A stretch of 55,169 nucleotides of DNA from Devosia sp. (GTDB lineage Bacteria; Pseudomonadota; Alphaproteobacteria; Rhizobiales; Devosiaceae): positions 1 to 55,169 of the forward strand of contig JAHCJW010000008.1 in NCBI GenBank assembly GCA_026126125.1. The letters run 5' to 3'. The translations under genes and the position numbers were made by a program. Position 1 is the first letter of the stretch. Every line of letters starts with the position of its first letter. The notes below the pieces were generated by a model, which saw only the letters and a list, made by a program, of their open reading frames with translations, had not been told where the DNA came from and ran no database searches. Of this stretch, positions 41,617 through 50,972 are shown one piece after another.

Positions 41617-43152
41617 ATGGCTGTCCAAGATAATCTCGCGGGCCCGCCGCGAACCGCCTTCTATAACGATCCCGTCATCCGCGGCATTCTATACCAGGTG
41701 CTGGTTGGAGCGGCGGTGGTCGCTTTCTTCACCTGGATCATTCTCAATACCGCAGCGAACCTTGCGGCACAGAACAAGTCCACCGGTTTCGACTTCCTGT
41801 TCCAGACCTCGGGCTTCGGCATCAGCTTCTCGCTTATTCCGTTCGACCGCTCGTCCTATTATTGGGAGGCGTTTCTCGTCGGCCTGCTCAACACGCTGCT
41901 CGTGGCGGCCATCGGCATCGTCTTTGCGAGCATGCTGGGCTTTGCCATTGGCGTGGCCCGGCTGTCGTCGAACTGGCTGATCGCACGCTTCGCCACGGTC
42001 TATATCGAGATCATCCGCAACGTGCCGCTGCTGCTCCAGCTGTTCTTCTGGTACTTCGCTGTGCTCAAGGCCATGCCGGCCGTGCGCGAATCCTTCGAAT
42101 TGCCGCTCGGCATTTTCGTCAATCAGCGCGGTATCGTGGTGCCCCGGCCCATGCCCGACGCGGAGATCACCTGGGTGGTTGTCGCCGCGGCTGTGGCTCT
42201 TGTCGGCGCCATCGCGCTGGTCCGCTGGGCCACCAGCATCCGAGCGCGCACCGGGCACTATCCGCAAGGGGTGGCGATCGGATCGCGCATTGCAGGGCTC
42301 GTCGTCACTTTCGTTCTGGGGTATCTGGCCTTTACCCTGCTCGGCTCGGTCATTCCTGCGCTGGGCAATGTGCCCTATCTCCCATTATTGGGCGGACTGG
42401 GCCTCGCGGGTTTGAGCCTGACCGCTTATGGGTTTTACGGACGGGCCTTCATCGGCTTTGCCATCGCCTGGGCCGTGGTTCGCTTCCTTCTGGGGGGGAT
42501 GTTCGGCTCGCTGCCTGAACTGCTGATCGTGGCGATTTCTCTGGCTCTGGCGCTGGTTTACGGCTGGACCATGCTCAGCGTCGAGCGTCGACCGACTGCT
42601 GGAGACAACAAGTTCCCGCTTGCCTTGCCATTGCTGATCATCGTCGCCGTGCCGGCACTCGTCTATTGGGCCACCGATGCGTCGCTCGCCTTCGAAATAC
42701 CATTGCTTGAGCGGTTCAATTTCCGCGGCGGCATGCAGCTGGTGCCGGAAATGGTGGCGCTGGTGATTGGGCTCACCATCTATACCGCCGCCTTCATCGC
42801 CGAAAATGTCCGCAGCGGCATTCAGGCGGTCAGCAAGGGCCAGACGGAGGCTGCCGCTTCGCTCGGCCTGCGCGAAGGCGACCGGCTGCGGCTGGTGGTC
42901 ATTCCGCAGGCGATGCGGGTCATCATTCCCCCGCTGACCAGCCAATACCTCAATCTCACCAAGAACTCGTCGCTCGGCGCGGCCATCGGCTATCCCGAAC
43001 TGGTCAACGTGTTCATGGGCACCACGCTCAATCAGACCGGCAAGGCCATCGAGGTTATCGCCATAACCATGGCGGTCTATCTCACCCTGTCGCTGAGCAC
43101 CTCGGCGTTCATGAACTGGTACAATGCGCGCGTCGCGCTGGTCGAGCGATAG
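41617..43152 (+). CDS. aapQ: Amino-acid ABC transporter permease (AapQ-like), enlarged
   Basis: 511 residues, longer than the roughly 400 usual for AapQ. The N-terminal membrane part is typical (GILYQVLVGAAVVAFFTWII; LLNTLLVAAIGIVFASMLGF), as is the C-terminal half, with the ATPase-contacting EAA loop EAAASLGLREGDRLRLVVIPQ. The extra length lies between about residues 175 and 350, where there are four or five additional hydrophobic segments and no known domain. It follows AAGGGGA and precedes aapM by 9 bp. Confidence 0.93.
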   Translation: MAVQDNLAGPPRTAFYNDPVIRGILYQVLVGAAVVAFFTWIILNTAANLAAQNKSTGFDFLFQTSGFGISFSLIPFDRSSYYWEAFLVGLLNTLLVAAIGIVFASMLGFAIGVARLSSNWLIARFATVYIEIIRNVPLLLQLFFWYFAVLKAMPAVRESFELPLGIFVNQRGIVVPRPMPDAEITWVVVAAAVALVGAIALVRWATSIRARTGHYPQGVAIGSRIAGLVVTFVLGYLAFTLLGSVIPALGNVPYLPLLGGLGLAGLSLTAYGFYGRAFIGFAIAWAVVRFLLGGMFGSLPELLIVAISLALALVYGWTMLSVERRPTAGDNKFPLALPLLIIVAVPALVYWATDASLAFEIPLLERFNFRGGMQLVPEMVALVIGLTIYTAAFIAENVRSGIQAVSKGQTEAAASLGLREGDRLRLVVIPQAMRVIIPPLTSQYLNLTKNSSLGAAIGYPELVNVFMGTTLNQTGKAIEVIAITMAVYLTLSLSTSAFMNWYNARVALVER

Positions 43153-43161
43153 GAGAGCCCG

Positions 43162-44298
43162 ATGTCAGTCTCCTTTGTCAGGCGGGAAATGATTGCCCCG
43201 CAGCCGGCACCGTCCAACAATACCGGCCCAATCGCCTGGGCCCGTCGCAGCCTGTTCGCCACGCCGGGCGATGCGCTGTTGTCGGTCCTGGCGATCATTT
43301 TGCTGATCTGGGCCATTCCGCCCATCTACAATTTCGTCATGCCCACGTTTTTTGGGGGGCATGCCGTCGCGCCCGGCGGCACGGTGGAGGATTGCCGTGC
43401 GCTCGGGGCAGGGGCCTGTTGGGCCTATATCTCGGCGCGCATGAGCTTTTTCATCTACGGCTTCTATCCGCCCGCCGAATATTGGCGGCCCAATCTGGTC
43501 TTCCTGTTCGGCGCGCTGCTGATAGCGCCCTTGCTCATTCCCAGGGCCCCCTTCAAGCGGATCAATGCCATCCTGTTCTTCGTGGCCTATCCGGTGGTCT
43601 GCTTCTTCCTGCTCAATGGCGGGGTGTTCGGCATGCGCGCCGTGCCGACCGAGCAATGGGGCGGATTGCTGGTCACGCTGGTCATCTCGATGGTCGGCAT
43701 CATCTGCTCTATTCCCTTGGGCATCCTTCTCGCCCTCGGGCGACAGTCGAAACTGCCGATCATCAAGACGCTGTGCGTCATGTTCATCGAGTTGTGGCGT
43801 GCCGTGCCTCTGATCACCGTGCTGTTCATGGCCTCGATCATGCTGCCGCTGTTCATGCCGCAGGGAACCTCGGTCGATAAACTGCTGCGGGCCCTGGTCG
43901 GTGTGACGCTGTTTTCCTCGGCCTATCTCGCCGAAGTGGTGCGCGGCGGTCTCCAGGCCTTGCCTCGCGGACAATATGAGGCAGCGTCTTCGCTGGGATT
44001 GAGTTATTGGAAGTCCATGGGGCTGATCATCCTGCCCCAGGCCATCAAGCACGTCATCCCCGGCATCGTGAACAGCTTCATCGCGCTGTTCAAGGACACG
44101 TCGCTGGTGTCCATCGTCGGCATCTTCGATCTGCTCAATACCGTGCAGGCGGCCAGTTCCGACATCGACTGGTCCTCGCCAACCCAGGCGATTACCGGCT
44201 ATCTCTTCGCCGGCATCGTGTTCTGGATTTTCTGTTTTGCCATGTCCCGCTACTCCATTTTCATGGAACGGCGTCTGGATACGGGTCACAAGAGGTAA
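43162..44298 (+). CDS. aapM: Amino-acid ABC transporter permease (AapM-like)
   Basis: A 378-residue inner-membrane subunit that pairs with AapQ. Family features are [44 protein letters not shown], and the EAA loop [30 protein letters not shown]. The C-terminal helix ends in an amphipathic [13 protein letters not shown]. It begins 9 bp after aapQ with GGAGAG upstream. It is of normal length. Confidence 0.94.
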   Translation: MSVSFVRREMIAPQPAPSNNTGPIAWARRSLFATPGDALLSVLAIILLIWAIPPIYNFVMPTFFGGHAVAPGGTVEDCRALGAGACWAYISARMSFFIYGFYPPAEYWRPNLVFLFGALLIAPLLIPRAPFKRINAILFFVAYPVVCFFLLNGGVFGMRAVPTEQWGGLLVTLVISMVGIICSIPLGILLALGRQSKLPIIKTLCVMFIELWRAVPLITVLFMASIMLPLFMPQGTSVDKLLRALVGVTLFSSAYLAEVVRGGLQALPRGQYEAASSLGLSYWKSMGLIILPQAIKHVIPGIVNSFIALFKDTSLVSIVGIFDLLNTVQAASSDIDWSSPTQAITGYLFAGIVFWIFCFAMSRYSIFMERRLDTGHKR

Positions 44299-44302
44299 CG
44301 CC

Positions 44303-45103
44303 ATGAGCGACATGACATCCGGCGCCGCCGCGCGCGCCATCAACACCGCCAATATGACCGTATCCCAAACCGACGTGGCCATCGACGTCATCGGGATGCA
44401 CAAATGGTATGGTGATTTCCACGTGCTGCGTGACATCGACCTCCGGGTGATGCGAGGCGAGCGTATCGTCATTGCCGGCCCCTCGGGTTCCGGCAAGTCG
44501 ACACTGATCCGCTGCATCAACCGCCTGGAGGAGCACCAGCAAGGCCGCATCATCGTCAACGGCACTGAACTCACCGCCGATCTCAAGCGCATCGATGAAG
44601 TGCGCCGTGAGGTCGGCATGGTGTTTCAGCACTTCAACTTGTTTCCTCATCTGACAATCCTGCAAAATCTCACGCTGGCGCCGATCTGGGTGCGTGGAAT
44701 TCCCAAGGCAGAGGCGGAGACCACCGCCATGCATTATCTCGAACGGGTCAAGATTCCCGAGCAGGCCAATAAATTCCCCGGTCAGCTTTCCGGGGGCCAG
44801 CAGCAGCGCGTTGCCATCGCCCGTTCGCTCTGCATGCAGCCCAAGATCATGCTCTTTGACGAACCGACGTCAGCGCTGGATCCGGAAATGGTCAAGGAAG
44901 TGCTGGAAGTGATGATCAACCTTGCCGAGGATGGCATGACCATGCTCTGCGTCACCCACGAAATGGGCTTTGCCCGTCAGGTGGCCAACAGGGTGATCTT
45001 CATGGATCAGGGCCAGATCATTGAACAGAACGATCCGGACGCCTTCTTCTCCAACCCCGAGCACGAACGCACCAAGCTGTTCCTGAGCCAGATCCTGCAT
45101 TAG
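44303..45103 (+). CDS. aapP: Amino-acid ABC transporter ATP-binding protein (AapP-like)
   Basis: 266 residues. The start at 44303 ([12 protein letters not shown]) has AAGAGGT upstream. Walker [11 protein letters not shown]-loop [13 protein letters not shown], signature [15 protein letters not shown], Walker [14 protein letters not shown] and the switch histidine in CVTHEMGFA are all intact. This is the usual polar amino-acid-type ATPase powering uptake through AapQM. A second binding-protein gene follows. Confidence 0.96.
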   Translation: MSDMTSGAAARAINTANMTVSQTDVAIDVIGMHKWYGDFHVLRDIDLRVMRGERIVIAGPSGSGKSTLIRCINRLEEHQQGRIIVNGTELTADLKRIDEVRREVGMVFQHFNLFPHLTILQNLTLAPIWVRGIPKAEAETTAMHYLERVKIPEQANKFPGQLSGGQQQRVAIARSLCMQPKIMLFDEPTSALDPEMVKEVLEVMINLAEDGMTMLCVTHEMGFARQVANRVIFMDQGQIIEQNDPDAFFSNPEHERTKLFLSQILH

Positions 45104-45127
45104 CTTCGAAGATCGAAAAACTCTTTT

Positions 45128-45156
45128 GGGGTCAGGCCTATCTGCGGCTTGACCCC
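45128..45156 (+). terminator. Hairpin between aapP and the second binding-protein gene
   Basis: GGGGTCA (45128-45134) pairs with TGACCCC (45150-45156), loop 15 nt. No T-run follows, so some read-through into the next gene is likely. Confidence 0.5.
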
Positions 45157-45206
45157 TCGTGCTGGCCTGCCAATATGCCAAGCCATTGCAAGTAAAGGCC
45201 GGCCTT

Positions 45207-46229
45207 GTGCGTGCATTGTTAAAGCCATTGCTATTGGTGCTGGCCGTCTGCGTCGGTTTGGCTTCCATACCGGCCGCCGCCCAGACGCTCGACACCGTGC
45301 GCGAGCGGGGGTTTCTCATCTGCGGCTCCAGCAACCCCTTGGCCGGGTTTGCCCAGCAGGACATGGATGGGCGCTGGTCCGGCTTCGACGTTGATCTCTG
45401 CCGCGCTTTGGCAGCGGCGATTTTCGGCAATCCCGACCTTATCGAATTCAGGGCCTATCGCGGCGAGGCGCGCTTCGCCCCCTTGCAGACCGGGGCCATC
45501 GACGTGTTGATGCGCAATGGCGCCTGGTCCGCCGGCCGGGACACTCGCTATGGCGCGCGCTATGTCGTTCCCAGCTTCTTCGATGGTCAGGCCTTCCTGG
45601 TGCCGCAGTCCTTGGGCGTGGTTTCGGCCTATGAACTGGACAATGTGAGCATTTGCGTCGCCGATGGTTCCGGCGATCCCAAGGCGCTAGACGATTTCTT
45701 CTTCGCCAACCAAACCAGCTTCATCGATGTGGTCTATGAAGATGTTGCCGATCTGGCGGTGGCCTATCGGGCTGGGCTGTGCCAGGTGGTGTCCGCCTCA
45801 GGGCGCCAATTGCAGGCTATTCGCCGTGATCTTCCCGATCCGCCCCAGCACCGCGTCTTGCCGGAGCGCGTTTCCAAGGAGACGCTGGGGCCGGTGGTGC
45901 GCGAGGGGGACGATCAGTGGTTCAAGATCGTGCGCTGGACGGTCTATGCGCTGATCAGTGCCGAAGAGGTCGGAGTCACCAGCCTCAATATCGATTCCCT
46001 CTCCGCCGCGCGTACTGCCGCGGTGCGCCGCCTGCTCGGCGCCGAAGGCAATTATGGCGAACCTCTGGGCCTCCGGCGCAGCTTCATGAGCGACGCCATT
46101 CGCGCCGTCGGCAATTACGGCGAGCTTTACGACCGCCATTTCGGCCCGCAAACCGGGGCGGCCATGCTGCGGGGCCAGAACGCCCTTTGGAGCAATGGCG
46201 GCCTTCTCTACGCGCCGCCTATTCGCTGA
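45207..46229 (+). CDS. Second AapJ-like substrate-binding protein
   Basis: About 340 residues from a GTG start at 45207, which gives a signal peptide (VRALLKPLLLVLAVCVGLASIPAAAQ); an earlier GTG at 45159 sits within the preceding hairpin region and is less likely. The mature sequence parallels AapJ: VRERGFLICGSSNPLAGFAQQD, WSGFDVDLCRALAAAIF, ARFAPLQTGAIDVLMRNGAWSAGRD, VGNYGELYDRHFGP. It is only partly conserved with the aapJ at 40413. It probably serves the same permease with different specificity. Confidence 0.88.
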   Translation: MRALLKPLLLVLAVCVGLASIPAAAQTLDTVRERGFLICGSSNPLAGFAQQDMDGRWSGFDVDLCRALAAAIFGNPDLIEFRAYRGEARFAPLQTGAIDVLMRNGAWSAGRDTRYGARYVVPSFFDGQAFLVPQSLGVVSAYELDNVSICVADGSGDPKALDDFFFANQTSFIDVVYEDVADLAVAYRAGLCQVVSASGRQLQAIRRDLPDPPQHRVLPERVSKETLGPVVREGDDQWFKIVRWTVYALISAEEVGVTSLNIDSLSAARTAAVRRLLGAEGNYGEPLGLRRSFMSDAIRAVGNYGELYDRHFGPQTGAAMLRGQNALWSNGGLLYAPPIR

Positions 46230-46259
46230 AGGCGTCGCGTTTTTTCGCTCCGCTTTCCT

Positions 46260-47711
46260 TCAAAGGACCGGTGAAAGCAACCGCGCGGCCTGGTTGAGGA
46301 AATAAAGCGTCACCGGCCGCGTGCCGACCTCCGCTGAGCTGACTTCGCGGCACGCCTTGAAATCCTCGATCAGCATGGTTTCGACCGCCTCGATGGTTTT
46401 GCTGTCGGTGAACCACAGGGTGATCTCGAAGTTAATGGCGAAGGAACGATTGTCGAAGTTGACGCTGCCGATGGTGGCCATTTCGTCGTCCATCAGCACC
46501 ACTTTCTGGTGCAGGAAGCCATCGGTATAGCGATAGACCGATATTCCATGCTCCACCATCGCATCGGCATGCGCCATGCTGGCCAGCCAAACCAGCGCAT
46601 GATCGGGATTGTCGGGCAACATGATGCGCACATCCACGCCGCGCAGCCGCGCCGCAAACAGCGCGGTGCGAATATCGGTGTCGGGAACGAAATAGGGACT
46701 GACGATCCAGAGCCGATGTCGGGCGCGGCCGATAAGGTCGACATAGGCGATGGCGCATTCCTCGAGCTTGTCGGCTGGCCCGCTTCCCATCACCAGAACC
46801 GATCGATCGCCGGGCGTGTCCAATTGCTTGGGGGGCGTGGGGTGCAGACGTTCGCCGGTGGCCCATTCCCAGTCCTCGCGGAACAACAAGGCGCATCCAA
46901 GCGCCGCCGGCCCCGAAACGCGCACATGCGTGTCGCGCCAATGGCCGAATTTGGGGTTCTTGCCCAGATATTCGTCGCCCACATTATGCCCGCCAACCCA
47001 GGCATGCTTGCCATCGGCCACCACGATCTTGCGGTGGTTGCGATAGTTGATCCGCGTCGGTCCATAGAGGCGCAAGAATTTGTGCCGCTGGTTGAAGCCG
47101 GCAATCTTGATGCCAGCCTCGCGCAATTGCGTGCGAAAACGCTTGGGCATGCCCGTACTGCCGATGTCGTCGTACAGCACCAGAATTTCGACGCCTTCCT
47201 TGGCCTTGGCAATCAGGCGCTGAGCCAATTGCTGGCCGATGCTGTCGTCGCGCAGAATATAGAACTGGATCAGCAGATAATCCTGGGCGGCATCGATGCC
47301 GGCAAAGATGGAATCAAACGTGGCCTTGCCGTCGATCAGCACTTCCACATCATTGCCGTGCAGAAACGGCAGTTCTGAAACCTGCGCCTGCACCGGCCAT
47401 TTTTCAGTGGTTTCGCGGTCGATCAGCGCAAGGTCCCGCGCTCGCAATGGTCTTTCGGCGCGGCCGTTCTTGATCCGGTCGGTGGCGTAGTCGTCGAAGA
47501 ACTTCCAGCCGAAGATCATATAGAGAAATGCCGTTGGGAAGGGCAGCAAGGCCAGCGATAACAGCCAGGCGATGGAGCCTTGCGAAGTGCGCGAATTGAA
47601 AATCTCGCGTACCGCGCAAATCAGAGCAAGAAGATAGATCGCGGCCATGATCGCCGCCACCAGATGCAGATCCGCGACAATGGCTCGCAGGATATCGTCT
47701 ATGCCGAACAC
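46260..47711 (-). CDS. cls: Cardiolipin synthase (phospholipase D type)
   Basis: 483 residues, membrane-bound enzyme joining phosphatidylglycerol molecules into cardiolipin. There are two N-terminal hydrophobic segments (about 13-36 and 48-69). Two HKD motifs are complete: H226-x-K228-x4-D233 (HRKIVVADG) and H401-x-K403-x4-D408 (HQKVVLMDD), followed by GGHNVGDEY and GSVNFDNRS respectively. Length is standard. It is convergent with the second binding-protein gene, with about 30 bp between stops. Confidence 0.95.
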   Translation of the reverse strand: MFGIDDILRAIVADLHLVAAIMAAIYLLALICAVREIFNSRTSQGSIAWLLSLALLPFPTAFLYMIFGWKFFDDYATDRIKNGRAERPLRARDLALIDRETTEKWPVQAQVSELPFLHGNDVEVLIDGKATFDSIFAGIDAAQDYLLIQFYILRDDSIGQQLAQRLIAKAKEGVEILVLYDDIGSTGMPKRFRTQLREAGIKIAGFNQRHKFLRLYGPTRINYRNHRKIVVADGKHAWVGGHNVGDEYLGKNPKFGHWRDTHVRVSGPAALGCALLFREDWEWATGERLHPTPPKQLDTPGDRSVLVMGSGPADKLEECAIAYVDLIGRARHRLWIVSPYFVPDTDIRTALFAARLRGVDVRIMLPDNPDHALVWLASMAHADAMVEHGISVYRYTDGFLHQKVVLMDDEMATIGSVNFDNRSFAINFEITLWFTDSKTIEAVETMLIEDFKACREVSSAEVGTRPVTLYFLNQAARLLSPVL

Positions 47712-47849
47712 GCTGTTCCCTTCCGCGTCACTGGCCGCACTGTATCAGCCGCGATGGCGCGGACAATCCCGAGTTGACAGGAGATAATGCCACGGGGATG
47801 GCCCCAAGCCGAGTTACCACCACGCCCGGCGCTGTTCAGGATGTAATTT

Positions 47850-48896
47850 TTATTCCGCTACCATGACGCTGGAAATATCGATGGGCACTCGATCCTCCAT
47901 CCAGCGCGGAACCGGCAATTGCTTGCTGTGCAGGAACTCGGGATTGAAGATCTTGCTGGCATAGCGATTGCCATAGTCGCAGAGCACCGTGACGATGGTC
48001 TTGCCCGGCCCCAGGTCGCGCGCCATGCGTACCGCCCCGGCAATGTTGATCGCGCTCGACCCGCCGAGGCAAAGCCCTTCATGTTCGAGCAGGTCGAAAA
48101 TATAGGGCAGGGCTTCGGCGTCGGAAATCTGATAGGGATGATCGACAGTCAGCCCTTCGAGATTGGCGGTGATCCGCCCCTGGCCGATGCCTTCGGTGAT
48201 CGAATTGCCTGACGATTTCAGCTCGCCATGGGCAAAATAGTTATAGAGCGCCGCCCCTTCCGGATCGGCCAGCCCGATCTTGACATCGGAGTTGCGCGCT
48301 CGCAACGCCTCGGCGATGCCGGCCAAAGTGCCGCCCGAGCCAACGGCACAGATGAAGCCATCGATACGACCGTTGGTTTGCTGCCAGATTTCCGGGCCCG
48401 TGGTTTCGATATGGGCGCGCCTGTTGGACAGGTTGTCGAACTGATTGGCCCAGACCGCGCCATTGGGCAGTTCGCGCGCCAGCTTTTCGGCGAGCCGACC
48501 CGAGAGCTTGATATAATTGTTCGGGTCCTTGTAGGGCTTGGCCGGGACTTCGATCACCTGGGCACCATAGAGCCGCAGCGCGTCCTTTTTTTCCTGGCTT
48601 TGCGTTTCGGGAATGACGATAACCGATTTGAAGCCAAGGGAATTGGCCACGAGCGTCAGCCCGATTCCCGTGTTGCCCGCTGTGCCTTCGACGATGGTGC
48701 CGCCCGGCTGCAAGGCGCCGGATTTGACGGCGTCATGGATGATGAACAACGCCGCACGATCCTTGACCGATTGCCCCGGATTGAGGAATTCCGCCTTGCC
48801 CCAAATCTCGCAGCCCGTCAGCGCTGAGACGCGATTGAGGCGGATGAGCGGCGTATTGCCGATGGCGGAAATGAGGTCTTCGTACTTGCTGGCCAT
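47850..48896 (-). CDS. cysK: Cysteine synthase A
   Basis: A 348-residue PLP enzyme (beta-substituted alanine synthase family) making cysteine from O-acetylserine and sulfide. PLP lysine K45 is in NPGQSVKDRAAL. The substrate loop is EGTAGNTGIGL and the phosphate-binding glycine loop is VGSGGTLAGI. The C-terminus (GLCLGGSSAINIAGAVRMA; DYGNRYASKIFN) fits the longer alphaproteobacterial branch. Closest alternative is cystathionine beta-synthase-like, but no CBS domains are present. Confidence 0.9.
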   Translation of the reverse strand: MASKYEDLISAIGNTPLIRLNRVSALTGCEIWGKAEFLNPGQSVKDRAALFIIHDAVKSGALQPGGTIVEGTAGNTGIGLTLVANSLGFKSVIVIPETQSQEKKDALRLYGAQVIEVPAKPYKDPNNYIKLSGRLAEKLARELPNGAVWANQFDNLSNRRAHIETTGPEIWQQTNGRIDGFICAVGSGGTLAGIAEALRARNSDVKIGLADPEGAALYNYFAHGELKSSGNSITEGIGQGRITANLEGLTVDHPYQISDAEALPYIFDLLEHEGLCLGGSSAINIAGAVRMARDLGPGKTIVTVLCDYGNRYASKIFNPEFLHSKQLPVPRWMEDRVPIDISSVMVAE

Positions 48897-49039
48897 GATC
48901 GATCAATTGGTTTTCCAAAGTTCGATGGTAGGAGGGGCGAGCGCCTCGAACAAGTATTAAACGCTGGAAATGGCACGAGATTTCCCTTCATCGCCCATCT
49001 GTGAAAGGTATCAGCTGCGCCCGGCCGATCGCCGCAATT

Positions 49040-50461
49040 TCATTCCTTCGTCTGTCCATAAGCCTCAAGAGCCCGCTGACGCGATTGCTTGAGGTCGGTG
49101 ATCGGCTCTGGATAGGTTTTTCCAAGGACAACTCCCGCCGCGCGCAATACCGGCATGGGGGCGGCGAAAGGACAATGAATGAACCGATCGGGCAGGGCGG
49201 CCAGTTCCGGTACCCAGCGTCTGACATAATCGCCACTCGCGTCGAAGCGCTCACCCTGAATTACCGGATTGAAAATGCGAAAATACGGCGCGGCGTCGAG
49301 CCCACTGCCGGCCACCCATTGCCAACTGGCCGGATTGTTGGCGCTGTCCGCGTCGACCAGACAATCCCAGAACCACGCTTCGCCCTGTCGCCAGTCGATC
49401 AGCAGGTTCTTGGTGAGCAGCGAGGCAACCAGCATCCGTACGCGGTTGTGCATATAGCCCGTTTCCCACAATTGCCGCATGCCGGCATCGACAATGGGAA
49501 ATCCGGTGCGCCCGCGCTGCCATCGCACCAGGTCTGGCCTGGCCTCGCGCCAGGGCATGTCGGCGTAGTTTTCCTGCATCGATATGCGGGCGATGTCATC
49601 CCGATGATACAATTGATGATAGCTGAAATCCCGCCAGGCCAGTTCGGACAGGAATTTTTCGATGTTTTCGGCGAGATGGGGCTCGATCTCGCTGCGCATC
49701 CGTGCCGCATGCCAGATCTGGCGCGCGCTGATTTCGCCAAATCGCAAATGCGGCGACAAACCTGAAGTGGCGTCCTTTGCTGGAAAATCCCGCTCGCCCG
49801 CATAGTGTTCGATTTTCTGGTCGAGAAAGTCGCTCAAAACCCGTTGGGCCGCCGCTTCCCCGATTTCCCAATATTGCCCGAGTTTTTCTGCCCATGCGGG
49901 CGTTTCGTAGCCCTTGTCCACCCCCGTATCCGGGGACAGCGGCCGGCGCGCGGTCGGAGCAGCGAGAGGGCGTTCTATCGCCATGTTCCGGAGCGATTTC
50001 CAGAAGGGCGTAAACACCGAATAGGGGCGCTCCTGCCCCGTCTTTATGGTCCAGGGCTCGGCCAGCAGATTTCCCGAGTAGGAGTGCGCTTCGATGCCGC
50101 TCTCGCGCAGCTCTGTCTTTATCCGGGTATCTGTCGCGCGTTCGCCCTGTGCATAGCGGCGATTCCAGTGAACGCCGGTTGCGCTGTGGTCTTTAACGGC
50201 TCGGCCGAGCGCCGCAGCGGCGTCGCCTTCGTGGATCTCCAAAGCAATGCCGAGGGACGCGAGTGAGGCGCCGATCGCCTTGAGGCTTTCGTGCAGCCAC
50301 CAGCGGGCGGCGCCGGTTGTGGGGCGAATATCGGGTCCCGTTTCATGGACATAGATGGCGACGACCCTATCCGCGGACTGACAAGCGGCAAGCAGCGCCG
50401 GATTGTCAGCGATGCGCAGGTCATTGCGTAGCCAGACGAGGGCGGTGTTGGTTTCCGACAC
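49040..50461 (-). CDS. phrB: Deoxyribodipyrimidine photo-lyase
   Basis: 473 residues. The GTG at 50461 ([20 protein letters not shown]) has GGAG at correct spacing and is preferred over the ATG at 50494. The N-terminal alpha/beta antenna domain carries [16 protein letters not shown]. The C-terminal FAD domain carries [58 protein letters not shown]-like and the [18 protein letters not shown] block. It repairs cyclobutane pyrimidine dimers with blue light. Both domains look complete. Confidence 0.94.
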   Translation of the reverse strand: [473 protein letters not shown]

Positions 50462-50525
50462 GCGGTGTCTCCGATGAGTTGCTGTTATACGCAACGCATC
50501 GCGCTTTGGTTCAGCGCCTTCGCGC

Positions 50526-50972
50526 TTATTCCATCAGCTCGGCCAGTTGTTCGAGCGCCGCGCTCCAGGCTTCCATGGAGAAAATGCGCGTTTGAGCGTC
50601 GGCATGCGGAAGGCCGCGCTCTATCAGGGTGATGGAGGTGCTATCCTCACCCACTTCCTTGAATGTCACTTCGATGACGAAGAGAAATTCGTCCTCCTCG
50701 TCCTGGTGCATCCAGGACATGACCAGCTTTTCGTCCTCGGCAAATTGCAGGATTTCGCCGGTGACCTCGTGATCGGCCTCGTCATCCTCTTCGCCATAGG
50801 TGACGAAGCGATATTGTCCGCCTTCGAAGGCGTCGAATTCGGCCTCATCGACCTGCCATTGCTCGATCAAAGCCGGATCCGTCCAGGCGGAAAACACGTC
50901 GCTAATATTGGCGGCAATTGTCCGCGTCAGCGTGATCTGGCTTTCGCTATCGGCTTGGGTGGGGTCGCTCAT
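50526..50972 (-). CDS. SRPBCC (AHSA1-type) domain protein
   Basis: A 148-residue START/Bet v1-like protein. The AHSA1 pattern is seen in LTRTIAANISDVFSAWTDPALIEQWQVDE at the N-terminus, a strongly acidic middle (GEEDDEADHEVTGEI), and the C-terminal long helix EAWSAALEQLAELME. These proteins bind hydrophobic ligands in a deep cavity. Its start overlaps the stop of the MFS gene (ATGA), so the two are co-translated. Ligand unknown. Confidence 0.88.
   Translation of the reverse strand: MSDPTQADSESQITLTRTIAANISDVFSAWTDPALIEQWQVDEAEFDAFEGGQYRFVTYGEEDDEADHEVTGEILQFAEDEKLVMSWMHQDEEDEFLFVIEVTFKEVGEDSTSITLIERGLPHADAQTRIFSMEAWSAALEQLAELME

Noticed and set aside
43165..44619. A 484-codon minus-strand open frame
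   Set aside because: Shadow of aapM and aapP, with very high His, Asp and Gln content and no motif.
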